Program-made: the position numbers and the translations under genes
Assembly (NCBI GenBank): GCA_002405475.1
Contig: DHLX01000012.1
Coordinates: 53,606-117,605, forward strand
From: Burkholderiales bacterium UBA4657
GTDB lineage: Bacteria; Pseudomonadota; Gammaproteobacteria; Burkholderiales; Burkholderiaceae_E
Direction: 5' to 3'
Length of the DNA: 64,000 nt
Shown: positions 52,504 through 60,884 of the stretch, one piece after another
How the letters are laid out: every line of letters begins with the position of its first letter
Position numbering within the stretch: position 1 is the first letter of the stretch
Notes under the pieces: model-generated
The model's database searches: none
Told to the model about the DNA's origin: nothing
What the model saw: the letters and a program-made list of their open reading frames with translations, nothing else

Positions 52504-52800
52504 ATGAAACACATAATTCTGGCGATATTGATGCTGAGTTGGGGTTGGGCTGCAGCCCTGTATGGCCAAAACGCTGATATGGCTGAGGGACAAATAACCA
52601 AAATTGATAAAGCGGCTAAAAAGGTGACGATTCGGCATGGTGAAATTAAAAACCTGAACATGCCACCCATGCGCATGGTGTTCCAGGTACGTGACCCGGC
52701 TTTACTGGAAAAAATCAAGCCGGATCAAAAAGTGAAATTTAGTGCCATTGAAGAAAAAGGCGTTTACATCGTGACGGCAATAGAGCCACAAAGCCTCTGA
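52504..52800 (+). CDS. cusF: CusF-like periplasmic copper-binding protein
   Basis: A 98-residue protein: signal peptide (ILAILMLSWGWAAALYG), then a small OB-like barrel with IRHGEIKNLNMPPMRMVFQV, where His, Met and Met correspond to the CusF Cu(I) ligands and the PPMRMVF stretch is conserved. It closes the copper operon before a strong terminator. In Cus systems CusF hands copper to the CusBA pump, which is absent here. Confidence 0.9.
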   Translation: MKHIILAILMLSWGWAAALYGQNADMAEGQITKIDKAAKKVTIRHGEIKNLNMPPMRMVFQVRDPALLEKIKPDQKVKFSAIEEKGVYIVTAIEPQSL

Positions 52801-52828
52801 GCGTTTTTTAACCCTGCGGCCTGAAGGG

Positions 52829-52863
52829 AAAAAGCCCCAAATTACCTCATGGGGCTTTTTTTC
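52829..52863 (+). terminator. Intrinsic terminator of the copper operon
   Basis: AAAAAGCCCC - 12-base loop - GGGGCTTTTT plus further T's; a good rho-independent terminator between cusF and the GbsR-type gene. Confidence 0.9.
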
Positions 52864-52869
52864 GTTTTA

Positions 52870-52900
52870 GAATATTCACTAATTTCTGAAAATTCAGAAA
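52870..52900. promoter_or_regulatory. Palindromes upstream of the GbsR/MarR gene
   Basis: TTTCTGAA-AA-TTCAGAAA (52883-52900) is a perfect 8-bp inverted repeat 13 bp before the gene start, and GAATATTC (52870-52877) is a second palindrome 18 bp away centre to centre. Likely operator of the regulator (inference). Confidence 0.6.
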
Positions 52901-52913
52901 AAAAGATATTGGG

Positions 52914-53480
52914 ATGAGCATGAATCTGCCGCCACTGGCTCAGGAATTTGTTTTGCATTTTGGTGAAATGGGTAGCCGCTGGGGTATCAACCGTACGGTC
53001 GGGCAGATTTATGCATTACTGTTTATTTCACCCCATCCTTTAAACGCAGATGATATGGCCGAGTTGCTAGGGTTTTCGCGCTCCAATGTCAGCATGGGGC
53101 TGAAAGAACTGGAGTCATGGCAATTAGTGCGGCTTCAGCATGTACCTGGAGACCGACGCGAATATTTCAGTGCCCCGGAAGATGTCTGGGCTATTTTTCG
53201 CACCCTGGCCGAACAGCGCCGCAAGCGCGAGGTTGACCCGACCTTGACCATGTTGCGAACAGCCCTGCTTGAGGCGCCCAGGGATGAGGCTGAAAAATAT
53301 GCACAAAAGCGTATGCGTGAAATGCACGATCTGATCGAGTTACTCACGGACTGGTTTTCGGATGTACAAAAAATGGAGCAGGCAACGCTGGTCAAACTCA
53401 TGAAAATGGGAGCCAAGGTGCAGAAATTGCTCGAAATGAAAGATAAGTGGCTGGTTGTCTCAGGGAGCCGTAAGTCTTAA
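52914..53480 (+). CDS. GbsR/MarR-family transcriptional regulator
   Basis: A 188-residue winged-helix regulator: RWGINRTVGQIYALLFISPHPLNADDMAELLGFSRSNVSMGLKELESWQLV (recognition part LGFSRSNVSMGLKEL) and GDRREYFSA wing, then a helical C-terminal half. This type of regulator often precedes cytochrome bd genes in proteobacteria; it stands 30 bp ahead of cydA on the same strand. Starts at 52914 (an ATG at 52920 is also possible). Confidence 0.9.
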   Translation: MSMNLPPLAQEFVLHFGEMGSRWGINRTVGQIYALLFISPHPLNADDMAELLGFSRSNVSMGLKELESWQLVRLQHVPGDRREYFSAPEDVWAIFRTLAEQRRKREVDPTLTMLRTALLEAPRDEAEKYAQKRMREMHDLIELLTDWFSDVQKMEQATLVKLMKMGAKVQKLLEMKDKWLVVSGSRKS

Positions 53481-53510
53481 GCAAGAGTTTTGAGCAAATG
53501 AGGTTTTAGC

Positions 53511-54853
53511 ATGGATGCTTTATTACTGGCCAGAGTACAGTTTGCCGCCAATATTACGTTTCATATTCTTTTCCTACCATCTCGATAGCCCTGGCATGGG
53601 TACTGCTGTATTTCAAATGGCGCTTCAATCGTAGTCAAGATGAAAAATGGATGGATGCCTATCGTTTTTGGGTCAAAATATTTGCACTGACGTTTGCCCT
53701 GGGGGTTGTCAGCGGCATTACCATGAGCTTTCAGTTTGGTACTAACTGGCCTGGCTTCATGGAAACCGTTGGCAATATTGCAGGACCGTTGCTGGCCTAT
53801 GAAGTGCTCACGGCCTTTTTCCTGGAAGCTACGTTTTTAGGCATCATGCTGTTTGGCTTCCGACGGGTCAGCAACCGAGTGCATACCTTAGCCACATTTT
53901 TAGTGGCGGCAGGAACTACCGCCAGTGCCTTCTGGATCATGGTGCTGAATGCCTGGATGCATACCCCGGCAGGATTTGAGATGCGCGATGGCGTAGCCCA
54001 TGCGCTCAATTGGGGGCAGATCATTTTCAACCCGTCCATGCCTTACCGACTGGCACATATGCTGCTGGCATCGGGCCTGACGGTGGCATTTCTGGTTGCC
54101 GGTGTTTCTGCTTACCGCTGGTTGCGTCAAGATCGCAGCCCGGCAGTCATGGCGGCCCTGCGCACGGGCGTGACACTGGGTGCGGTGCTTATACCGCTAC
54201 AGATTATCATGGGTGATTTGCATGGTTTGAATACACTCAAATACCAGCCCGCCAAAATTGCGGCCATTGAAGGAGTATGGGAAACAGAGCAGGGCGTACC
54301 CTTGTTACTATTTGCAGTTCCCGATGAAGAAGAAAGAAAAAATCATTTTGAAATTGGCATACCCAAGGCAGCAAGCCTGATCCTGACGCATGAGTGGGAC
54401 GGTGAAATCAAAGGATTGAATGAATTTGAAGGCCAGCACCCACCCGTAGCGCCACTATTTTATGGTTTTCGCATCATGGTCGGGGTCGGTATGCTCATGT
54501 TGTTGGTATCGTGGTGGGGTGTATGGCAATTACGTAGGCAAGGCTCGCCTAACATCTGGTTATCGCGTGCATTGCTCGGCATGACTTTTTCAGGTTGGGT
54601 TGCAACCGTGGCTGGCTGGTATGTGACCGAGATAGGACGTCAACCTTATCTGGTTTATGGTGTTCTGAAAACTTCGGAAGCAGCCTCCGGTGTGCCGGGG
54701 CCTATGATTGCATTGACCCTGGCGTTGTATCTTACGGTCTATCTGGCATTGACAGCGGCCTATATATCGGTCGTCTTTTATCTGGCACGCAAGGCGGGGC
54801 AAAAGAATCCAGATGCCACTGAAAAACTTGCCCTGGGAACAGCAGCATCATGA
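53511..54853 (+). pseudogene. cydA: Cytochrome bd ubiquinol oxidase subunit I, broken by one missing base
   Basis: Encodes the heme-bearing quinol oxidase subunit. From ATG 53511 the family start MDALLLARVQFAANITFHILF is read (His19 heme ligand), but at 53573-53574 the frame is lost: TTCCTACC is found where TTCCCTACC is needed for FPTISIALAW, giving a stop at 53586. The second frame continues to 54853 with FALGVVSGITMSFQFGTNWPGF, the heme-ligand Met region and GRQPYLVYGVLKTSEA. The joined product would be 447 residues, of the short-Q-loop (CioA) type. A lost C is either a sequencing error or a true mutation; the start at 53651 alone would lack His19. cydB overlaps by 4 bases and is intact. 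Confidence 0.88.
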
Positions 54854-55872
54854 ATGAAATGGCTGGAGCAGCATACTGGTTGCCGATTATCTTTTTGGCT
54901 TTAATGGCCATAGCCATGCTTGCTTATGTCATTTTGGATGGCTATGACCTGGGCGTAGGCATTTTATTGCGCGCAGCGAATGACGAGCAAAAAGACACCA
55001 TGATCGCTTCCATAGGCCCCTTCTGGGATGCCAATGAAACCTGGCTGGTTTTAGGCGTAGGTTTATTGTTAGTGGCTTTTCCGCTGGCGCATGGTGTGAT
55101 TTTGCGCTGGCTCTATTTACCGACAGCCTTGATGTTGATTGGCCTGATCTTGCGCGGTGTGGCTTTCGACTTTCGCGTTAAAGCTCAGGCGCAGCATAAA
55201 CCTTTATGGGACACCGCCTTTTTTGCGGGGTCATTATTGGCAGCCATTTGTCAGGGCTATATGCTGGGCATGACTATCATTGGCTTTCAGCCAGGTATCT
55301 GGGGCATCTTATTTGGCGCAATGATAGGTTTATGTCTGACAGCGGGCTATGGATTGCTTGGCTCGACCTGGCTGATTATGAAAACAGAAGGCGAATTACA
55401 GTTGAAAGCTGTATATTGGGCATTACGCAGTTTGGGCTGGACTGGCCTGGGCATTGCAGCGGTATCTGTTGCAACCCCTATCATTAGCGAACGTATTTTC
55501 GATAAATGGTTTGGATTACCCTGGATCTTCTTGCTCAGCCCGATACCGCTTGCCACCGCCGTACTATTCCTGGTGATTTTTCGTACCCTTAAGCGGCTGC
55601 CCGTACGGTTGCAGCAGGGCAATGAATATGGCATCTGGGTGCCCTTCGCCTGTACCGTAGGTATTTTTCTGCTGGCATTTTATGGTTTGGCCTACAGTCT
55701 GTACCCCTACTTGGTGATTGACCGACTGACCATATGGCAGGCCGCTGCGAGTCCTGAATCCCTAAAAATTATTCTGGTGGGCGCAGTTATTGTATTGCCT
55801 ACCATTATTGGCTACACCATTTTTGCGTACCGTGTTTTCTGGGGTAAAGCAACTGCGTTGAGGTATGACTGA
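54850..55872 (+). CDS. cydB: Cytochrome bd ubiquinol oxidase subunit II
   Basis: A 340-residue CydB/CioB membrane subunit: YVILDGYDLGVGILLR, IGPFWDANETWLVLG and ALMLIGLILRGVAFDFR are family signatures, with eight to nine hydrophobic segments. ATG 54850 overlaps the cydA stop. Together with cydA it would form a quinol oxidase using ubiquinol made with UbiA and IspH products; no CydX-like small gene is seen right after it. Confidence 0.94.
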   Translation: MNEMAGAAYWLPIIFLALMAIAMLAYVILDGYDLGVGILLRAANDEQKDTMIASIGPFWDANETWLVLGVGLLLVAFPLAHGVILRWLYLPTALMLIGLILRGVAFDFRVKAQAQHKPLWDTAFFAGSLLAAICQGYMLGMTIIGFQPGIWGILFGAMIGLCLTAGYGLLGSTWLIMKTEGELQLKAVYWALRSLGWTGLGIAAVSVATPIISERIFDKWFGLPWIFLLSPIPLATAVLFLVIFRTLKRLPVRLQQGNEYGIWVPFACTVGIFLLAFYGLAYSLYPYLVIDRLTIWQAAASPESLKIILVGAVIVLPTIIGYTIFAYRVFWGKATALRYD

Positions 55873-55892
55873 AAGAACAAACTGAGAAATTT

Positions 55893-56654
55893 ATGAAGAA
55901 AATCTTGATTACAGGTGCCACCGGTGCGGTGGGCAGTGCTCTGGCCAAACAATTGGCAGCTGGTCATGCTCTGGCTTTGACCGCACGTCAAACCGATAAG
56001 CTGCAGACACTAGGCCATGAATTGCCATCGGCTCAAGTGATGGCCGCTGACCTGGTTCAGTCGGAAGCGGCAGAGGCTTTGGTGCAAGAAGTCTGGCAAA
56101 AGCTGGAGGGCATAGATGCGCTGGCGCATTGTGTCGGCAGTACCCTGATCAAGCCCTTGCATTTGATTAGTCCTGCCGCCTGGCAGGAGCAATTTGACCT
56201 GAATGTCAGTACCACTTTTCATGTGACCCGTGCCGTGGTGAGTCAGGCACTGAAAGCCCGTACGCCTTTGTCGATTGTCCTGGTGAGTTCTGTCGTCGCC
56301 CATGCCGGTTTTGCCAATCATGAAGCAGTCGCTGCAGCCAAAGCCGCAGTGACTGCTCTGGGGCAAAGTATAGCGGCGACTTATGCTGATAAAGGCATAC
56401 GCGTCAATATCGTCGCTCCCGGCCTCACGCGATCGAGTCTGACACAACGTTTTATTGCCACGCCTGAAGCCGAGGCGCGTTCAGCCGCGCTCATTCCTAC
56501 TGGTCGCATTGGCGAGCCCGAAGAGGTGGCGCAATTGATTGCCTTTCTGTTATCCGATGCCAGCCGACATATTACGGGGCAGGTGATAGGCATTGATGGT
56601 GGCCAAGGGGTTTTGCATGTGCCAGCCAAGCCGGTGCTTAAAGCGGCAAGCTGA
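55893..56654 (+). CDS. Short-chain dehydrogenase/reductase (FabG-like)
   Basis: A 253-residue classical SDR: TGATGAVGSALAK cofactor loop, ALAHCVGST in place of NNAG, catalytic Ser in VLVSSVVA; the usual active-site Tyr-x-x-x-Lys is replaced by HEAVAAAKAAV, so Tyr is missing (His at its place while Lys is kept). The C-terminus has the standard GLTRSSLT, GRIGEPEEVAQLIAFLLSD and ITGQVIGIDGG. Loss of Tyr suggests altered or no catalysis. It lies 20 bp after cydB and 2 bp before the photolyase-like gene. Confidence 0.88.
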   Translation: MKKILITGATGAVGSALAKQLAAGHALALTARQTDKLQTLGHELPSAQVMAADLVQSEAAEALVQEVWQKLEGIDALAHCVGSTLIKPLHLISPAAWQEQFDLNVSTTFHVTRAVVSQALKARTPLSIVLVSSVVAHAGFANHEAVAAAKAAVTALGQSIAATYADKGIRVNIVAPGLTRSSLTQRFIATPEAEARSAALIPTGRIGEPEEVAQLIAFLLSDASRHITGQVIGIDGGQGVLHVPAKPVLKAAS

Positions 56655-56656
56655 GC

Positions 56657-57418
56657 ATGCAGCGCCTGACCCTGCCTAGCGAGCGTGAACAGCGCTTGCG
56701 TTATATACGTGAGCAATTTCCCGAGGCGGAAGGACCCGATGCCGTGACGGTTGGCGGGCGAGCGGCGGCAGAACAGGCTATGCAGGCGATAGACCCCGCC
56801 ATTTATGGCCGAACCCGTAACCATGTGCACGGTAAGGTAACACGTTTGTCAATGTATCTACGCCACGGTTGCCTGACGCTCGAGCAGGTACGACGTTATG
56901 CCCTGAGTGTGGCGAAACCTTCGCAGGCCTATAAACTGATATTTGAATTGGCCTGGCGCGATTTCTGGCGGCGCTTGTGGTATCAGTTGGGCGAGTCGGC
57001 GCTGCACCACGCGATTGAATCCGCTAAAGTCCCGCTCGGCACACATGGCCTGCCGCAAAATATTCAACAAGGTCAGACCGGTCTGGCCTGTATGGATGCT
57101 TTTGTCGCTGAGCTGAAGGCCACGGGTTACGTGCACAATCATGCGCGCATGTGGTTTGCAGCATATTGTGTGCATACCCGTAAAGTCGATTGGCATGCTG
57201 CCGCCGACTGGTATTGGTGTCATTTGCTCGACGGTGATCTGGCATCAAATCATTTATCTTGGCAATGGGTTGCTTCCACGTTCAGCCACAAGGCCTATTT
57301 TTTCAATCGCGAGAATCTGGAACGCTATACCGATGGAGAATACTGCCAGCGCTGTCAGGCAGTCTGCCCATTTGATGCCAGTTATGAAACTCTGGCGCAA
57401 AGGTGGTTCACGCCATGA
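56657..57418 (+). CDS. Photolyase/cryptochrome FAD-binding domain, stand-alone
   Basis: A 253-residue protein covering only the C-terminal FAD domain of photolyases: TRLSMYLRHGCLTLEQVRRYAL, YKLIFELAWRDFWRRLWYQLG, YVHNHARMWFAAY, WHAAADWYWCHLLDGDLASNHLSWQWVAST and the asparagine-containing flavin region NRENLERYT. The N-terminal antenna domain is missing here and a likely equivalent is encoded by the next gene, overlapping by 4 bases. A C-terminal CQRCQAVCP cysteine pair is unusual for photolyases. DNA repair or light sensing is inferred. Confidence 0.85.
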   Translation: MQRLTLPSEREQRLRYIREQFPEAEGPDAVTVGGRAAAEQAMQAIDPAIYGRTRNHVHGKVTRLSMYLRHGCLTLEQVRRYALSVAKPSQAYKLIFELAWRDFWRRLWYQLGESALHHAIESAKVPLGTHGLPQNIQQGQTGLACMDAFVAELKATGYVHNHARMWFAAYCVHTRKVDWHAAADWYWCHLLDGDLASNHLSWQWVASTFSHKAYFFNRENLERYTDGEYCQRCQAVCPFDASYETLAQRWFTP

Positions 57419-57879
57419 CTTCCATTTGCCTCTTGCATGATGAAATGCTGAATCCTGAACCGGCATTATTGCAACAGCACGCGGCACTGCCCAGGGTGTT
57501 TGTGTTTGATATGGGTTCAGACGCTTATGGGCGCTGGAGTTTGAAGCGCTTGCAGTTTATGGCGGACTGTCTGGTGGAAATACCAGAGTTGCAGGTGTAC
57601 CGGGGGCATTTGACACAAGTGCTGGTGCAGCTACAGGTTGGTGAGGTCTATACCCAGGCTACCCCGCAGCAGTGGTTACATCAACGACTGGAAGGCTTCA
57701 CTGTTCATTGGGTCGATGAACCACACTTTATCGATGACGCCATGCCCATCGAGAAGACGCCGCACCGGTTTATGTCCTATTGGAAAAAACGCGAGGCTAG
57801 TGCGCTGCAAAGCGCTGACGCACCCGCTCCAGATCTTCAGGCGTATCCACGCCCGCTGCGGGCGCTGCATCGACCTTGA
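57415..57879 (+). CDS. Photolyase N-terminal-domain-like protein
   Basis: A 154-residue protein resembling the alpha/beta N-terminal domain of photolyases: a starting strand SICLLHDEML, RVFVFDMGSDAYGRWSLKRLQFMADCLVEIPELQVYRG (in parts; compare WSLKRLQFM and VYRG), EVYTQATPQQW and HRFMSYWKKR. It starts inside the stop of the FAD-domain gene (ATGA). Its last 83 bases lie antisense to the kdsB 3' end. That the two proteins pair to make a two-chain photolyase is inference; similarity is weaker than for the FAD half. Confidence 0.65.
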   Translation: MTSICLLHDEMLNPEPALLQQHAALPRVFVFDMGSDAYGRWSLKRLQFMADCLVEIPELQVYRGHLTQVLVQLQVGEVYTQATPQQWLHQRLEGFTVHWVDEPHFIDDAMPIEKTPHRFMSYWKKREASALQSADAPAPDLQAYPRPLRALHRP

Positions 57880-58597
57880 GTACGGCAATTTTGTAGCCAT
57901 GTGCCAGGGCGCGTAATTGTTCCAGTGCCTCAAAGCGCTCGATCATGGGTATGGGCAAAGTCGGGAAAGTGCGTAAAAAACCAGCACGGTAGGCATAGAG
58001 GCCAATATGCCGCAACACCGGAAAATCAGCGGGTAACTGGTCGGTTTCAAACCGGCTGGCCTGCGCCCAGTCACGCGGGTAGGGAATAGGGGCGCGGGAA
58101 AAATAAAGTGCCTGACCTTCGTTATTCAGCACTACCTTGACCACATTGGGGCTGAAAAAATCCTGCATCTTGTTCAGCGGATGAGCGACTGTAGCGATGG
58201 CACACTCGGAATGTTGTGTCAGGGTGTGGGCGCAGGCGTTGATGAGATCGGGTTCAATCAGCGGTTCATCGCCCTGCACATTGACCACAATCGCATCATC
58301 AGGTAGTTGCAGTTGTTGTACGACTTCGGCCAGCCGGTCGGTACCGGAGGGGTGCTGATCCGAGGTCAGCATGCCGTCAACACCATGCGCCTTGCAGGCG
58401 TCAAGAATGAGCTGGGAATCGGCCGCTACCAGGGTGCGCATGGCATGCGAGATGCGCGCCCGTTCCGCGACACGCACCACCATAGGTTTGCCGTGTATAT
58501 CGGCCAACGGTTTGTTTGGCAGACGGTTCGAGGCCAGACGAGCCGGAATAATGACAATAAATGAATTGGTACTTGAAGCGCCCGGAGTGGTGATCAT
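57797..58597 (-). CDS. kdsB: 3-deoxy-manno-octulosonate cytidylyltransferase
   Basis: Activates Kdo with CTP for lipopolysaccharide core synthesis. The 266-residue protein has FIVIIPARLASNRLPNKPLADI, the VVNVQGDEPLIEPDLI loop, AIATVAHPL, and YFSRAPIPYPRD. The N-terminus carries about 10 extra residues before the conserved strand. Ends in an 83-bp convergent overlap with the photolyase-like gene. Follows ycaR and lpxK in the usual order. Confidence 0.96.
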   Translation of the reverse strand: MITTPGASSTNSFIVIIPARLASNRLPNKPLADIHGKPMVVRVAERARISHAMRTLVAADSQLILDACKAHGVDGMLTSDQHPSGTDRLAEVVQQLQLPDDAIVVNVQGDEPLIEPDLINACAHTLTQHSECAIATVAHPLNKMQDFFSPNVVKVVLNNEGQALYFSRAPIPYPRDWAQASRFETDQLPADFPVLRHIGLYAYRAGFLRTFPTLPIPMIERFEALEQLRALAHGYKIAVLKVDAAPAAGVDTPEDLERVRQRFAAH

Positions 58598-58617
58598 GAC
58601 AAGCCTGGTTTTCTGGT

Positions 58618-58797
58618 TCAGGCGACGGTCGCACCGTTCAGGCTGCGTGCTTCGTGTTGCAGCATGACGGGAATACCATCACGTATCGGGAACGCCAGTT
58701 TGTCATGCTGGCAAATGAGCTCCTGCTCCGCTTTGCGGTAGTCGAGTGGCCCCTTGCATAGGGGGCAGACCAAAATCTCCAGCAGTTTAGGGTCCAT
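58618..58797 (-). CDS. ycaR: Trm112/YcaR family zinc-ribbon-like protein
   Basis: A 59-residue protein: MDPKLLEILVCPLCKGPLDY with a CPLC pair, ELICQHDKLAFPIRDGIPVML with another Cys. This is the UPF0434/YcaR (Trm112-like) protein always found between lpxK and kdsB; role unclear. Its start overlaps the lpxK stop by 11 bases. Confidence 0.95.
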   Translation of the reverse strand: MDPKLLEILVCPLCKGPLDYRKAEQELICQHDKLAFPIRDGIPVMLQHEARSLNGATVA

Positions 58798-59845
58798 GCG
58801 CTTTTCCTAGTTTGTTCACTATTAAAGCCATCAGGCTCGGATTTAGGGGTGTTTTAACGGGTAATACCCAGAGCCTGTCGTCATTGACATATTCATCCGA
58901 CTTCGCACATTTTACGGCGTCTTTTTCTGTTATGACGATCATTTTTTTCTGCGTGGCCTGAAACGGGTTGACTTCAAATTCATAGTGATCGGACAGCGGG
59001 TGCGCTTCAACTTTTGCACCGACGCCACGCAAGGTCTGGAAAAAACGTTCCGGGTCACCAATGCCGGCAAAGGCCGCCACCTCTTGACCAGATAAATCTG
59101 AGAGCGGCATGGTCTGTTGTGGATCATACAAACGGTAGAGTGCGCCTGCTTCCATGACCACTTCAAATACAGGGCTATTGGCGCCGAGCTCCGGTTTGAC
59201 CGCCGTATCAACAAACAGGGTGGCATCACGTGGCCGGTCTGTTGCTTCTCTCAGGGGGCCGGCAGGCAAAAAACGGCCATTACCCGTGCCGCGCCGGTCA
59301 AACACCACCAGCTCCACGTCGCGCACTAAAGCATAGTGCTGCAGTCCGTCATCAAGCACCAGAACATTGGTGTCAGGATAGCGTTGCAATAAGGTCTGTC
59401 CGGCCAATACCCGGTTTGGGTGAACAAAGACCGGCACCTGGGTCTGTTGCCGTATTAGCAGCGGCTCGTCACCACATGCCTGTACTGCGCTGTCTGACTT
59501 GACTTCCAGAGCCTCTTTGCCTTGCGCCCGCCCTTTCGGCTGGTATCCTCGCGCCAGTACGCCGGGACGATAGCCCTGTTGTTGCAGTGCCTGTACCAGC
59601 GCAATCACGATGGGGGTTTTGCCAGCGCCACCGGCGACAATATTGCCGACAATAATCACTGGTACCGGCAAGCGCACTGCTGTTTCGGGTTGCTGCAAGT
59701 ATTTTTTGCGTCGCCTTTGCATAACCCAGCGAAACAGGGCAGCCTCTTCCGTCAGCGCCCAATACACCAGACCTTTACGTTGCAGGCTGTCGGCATACCA
59801 GCGTTCAAGTCGGCTGCGCAGAGGAAGTTGGGGCTTACACGTCAT
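58787..59845 (-). CDS. lpxK: Tetraacyldisaccharide 4'-kinase
   Basis: Phosphorylates lipid A disaccharide at the 4' position at the inner membrane. The 352-residue protein shows the P-loop NIVAGGAGKTPIVIALVQAL, DDGLQHYALVRDVELVVFD and VITEKDAVKCA, all typical LpxK. It sits 2 bp after exbD and overlaps ycaR, so the chain exbB-exbD-lpxK-ycaR-kdsB is probably one transcript. No msbA is next to it. Confidence 0.96.
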   Translation of the reverse strand: MTCKPQLPLRSRLERWYADSLQRKGLVYWALTEEAALFRWVMQRRRKKYLQQPETAVRLPVPVIIVGNIVAGGAGKTPIVIALVQALQQQGYRPGVLARGYQPKGRAQGKEALEVKSDSAVQACGDEPLLIRQQTQVPVFVHPNRVLAGQTLLQRYPDTNVLVLDDGLQHYALVRDVELVVFDRRGTGNGRFLPAGPLREATDRPRDATLFVDTAVKPELGANSPVFEVVMEAGALYRLYDPQQTMPLSDLSGQEVAAFAGIGDPERFFQTLRGVGAKVEAHPLSDHYEFEVNPFQATQKKMIVITEKDAVKCAKSDEYVNDDRLWVLPVKTPLNPSLMALIVNKLGKAHGP

Positions 59846-59847
59846 AC

Positions 59848-60267
59848 TTATTTCGCGTTTGACTGGGTCGCAAAGGTAATACGTACCAGCCCGGCTATGC
59901 GTGCCGCTTCCAGCACGTTGACGACTGACTGATGCGAGGCACTGGCATCGGCATTGATGACAATGATAGCTTCCGCGTTATTTTTCGCGGCTGCGAGTAA
60001 CTCTGCGGCCAGGGAGGCTGGATCCTGGTAGTTGATGCGCTGGTTATTGATGGCATAGCGCCCATCAGCGGCGACCGCAACCTGTATTTGCGCCGGGCGC
60101 TCGTCCGGGCGGTTGGCATCGGCGACTGGCAGACTGATTTGTAATTCGGTAAAGCGTGCATAAGTGGTGGTAATCACCAGAAAAATAATGATGACCAGCA
60201 AAATGTCGATGAACGGCACCAGATTAATTTCCGGTTCATCGGGGCGGCGGTTTTTTCTGAAGTTCAT
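59848..60267 (-). CDS. exbD: ExbD/TolR-family biopolymer transport protein
   Basis: A 139-residue protein with an N-terminal soluble stretch, one transmembrane helix (INLVPFIDILLVIIIFLVIT with the functional Asp in the membrane), and a periplasmic domain. With ExbB it forms a proton-driven motor for TonB- or Tol-type systems; no tonB gene is in the window. Starts 8 bases after exbB ends. Confidence 0.94.
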   Translation of the reverse strand: MNFRKNRRPDEPEINLVPFIDILLVIIIFLVITTTYARFTELQISLPVADANRPDERPAQIQVAVAADGRYAINNQRINYQDPASLAAELLAAAKNNAEAIIVINADASASHQSVVNVLEAARIAGLVRITFATQSNAK

Positions 60268-60275
60268 AGACGTCT

Positions 60276-60884
60276 TTATGCACGCCCCTGATGCACCATA
60301 TCGACAAAGCGCACAGCCTGAACCTGCATGTCATTGACGAAAGTGTCGATCAAACGGCGGAAATGGCGATGCGCAATCAGCGCAGGAATGCCAATTGCCA
60401 GACCAAAGCCGGTGGCATACAGGGCTATGGAAATACCGGAAGCCAGTTGCGCCGGATTGGCGCCGCCGGTAGGCCCTTGTGCCGCAAAAATTTCGATCAT
60501 GCCAATCACCGTGCCAAACAAACCTAACAGCGGTGCTGCGGTAGCAATACTGCCCAGTGTCGTCATATATTTTTCCAGATCATGCGACACGGCTGCGCCG
60601 GCATCTTCAATCGCTTCTTTCATCAGTTCACGTGAAGAGTCCACATTACGAACGCCGGCCGCCAGTACCCGACCAAACGGCGAGTTTTGTTCCAGCTTGT
60701 CGGCTACATTGGCATTGATCTGCTTATTATTCACCAGCACCATCAGTTCGTTAAGCAAATTGGGTGGCAGAATCTTGACTCTGCGTAAAGCCACCGAGCG
60801 TTCAATAATCAGCGCCAGCGCCACGACTGAAATGACCAGCAAAATCCAGACCGGCCAGTGACCGGCGAGCATAATTTGAAACAA
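60276..60884 (-). CDS. exbB: ExbB/TolQ/MotA-family proton channel protein
   Basis: A 202-residue three-helix protein: N-terminal helix WPVWILLVISVVALALIIE, and the conserved LGSIATAAPLLGLFGTVIGMI, ALYATGFGLAIGIPALIAH helices. TTG 60884 is the probable start because AGGAG stands 7 bases before it; ATG 60872 lacks such support. Partner of ExbD. Confidence 0.94.
   Translation of the reverse strand: MFQIMLAGHWPVWILLVISVVALALIIERSVALRRVKILPPNLLNELMVLVNNKQINANVADKLEQNSPFGRVLAAGVRNVDSSRELMKEAIEDAGAAVSHDLEKYMTTLGSIATAAPLLGLFGTVIGMIEIFAAQGPTGGANPAQLASGISIALYATGFGLAIGIPALIAHRHFRRLIDTFVNDMQVQAVRFVDMVHQGRA

Noticed and set aside
53560..53590. Programmed -1 frameshift in cydA
   Set aside because: No X XXY YYZ slippery site or downstream structure was seen, and cydA is not known to use frameshifting.
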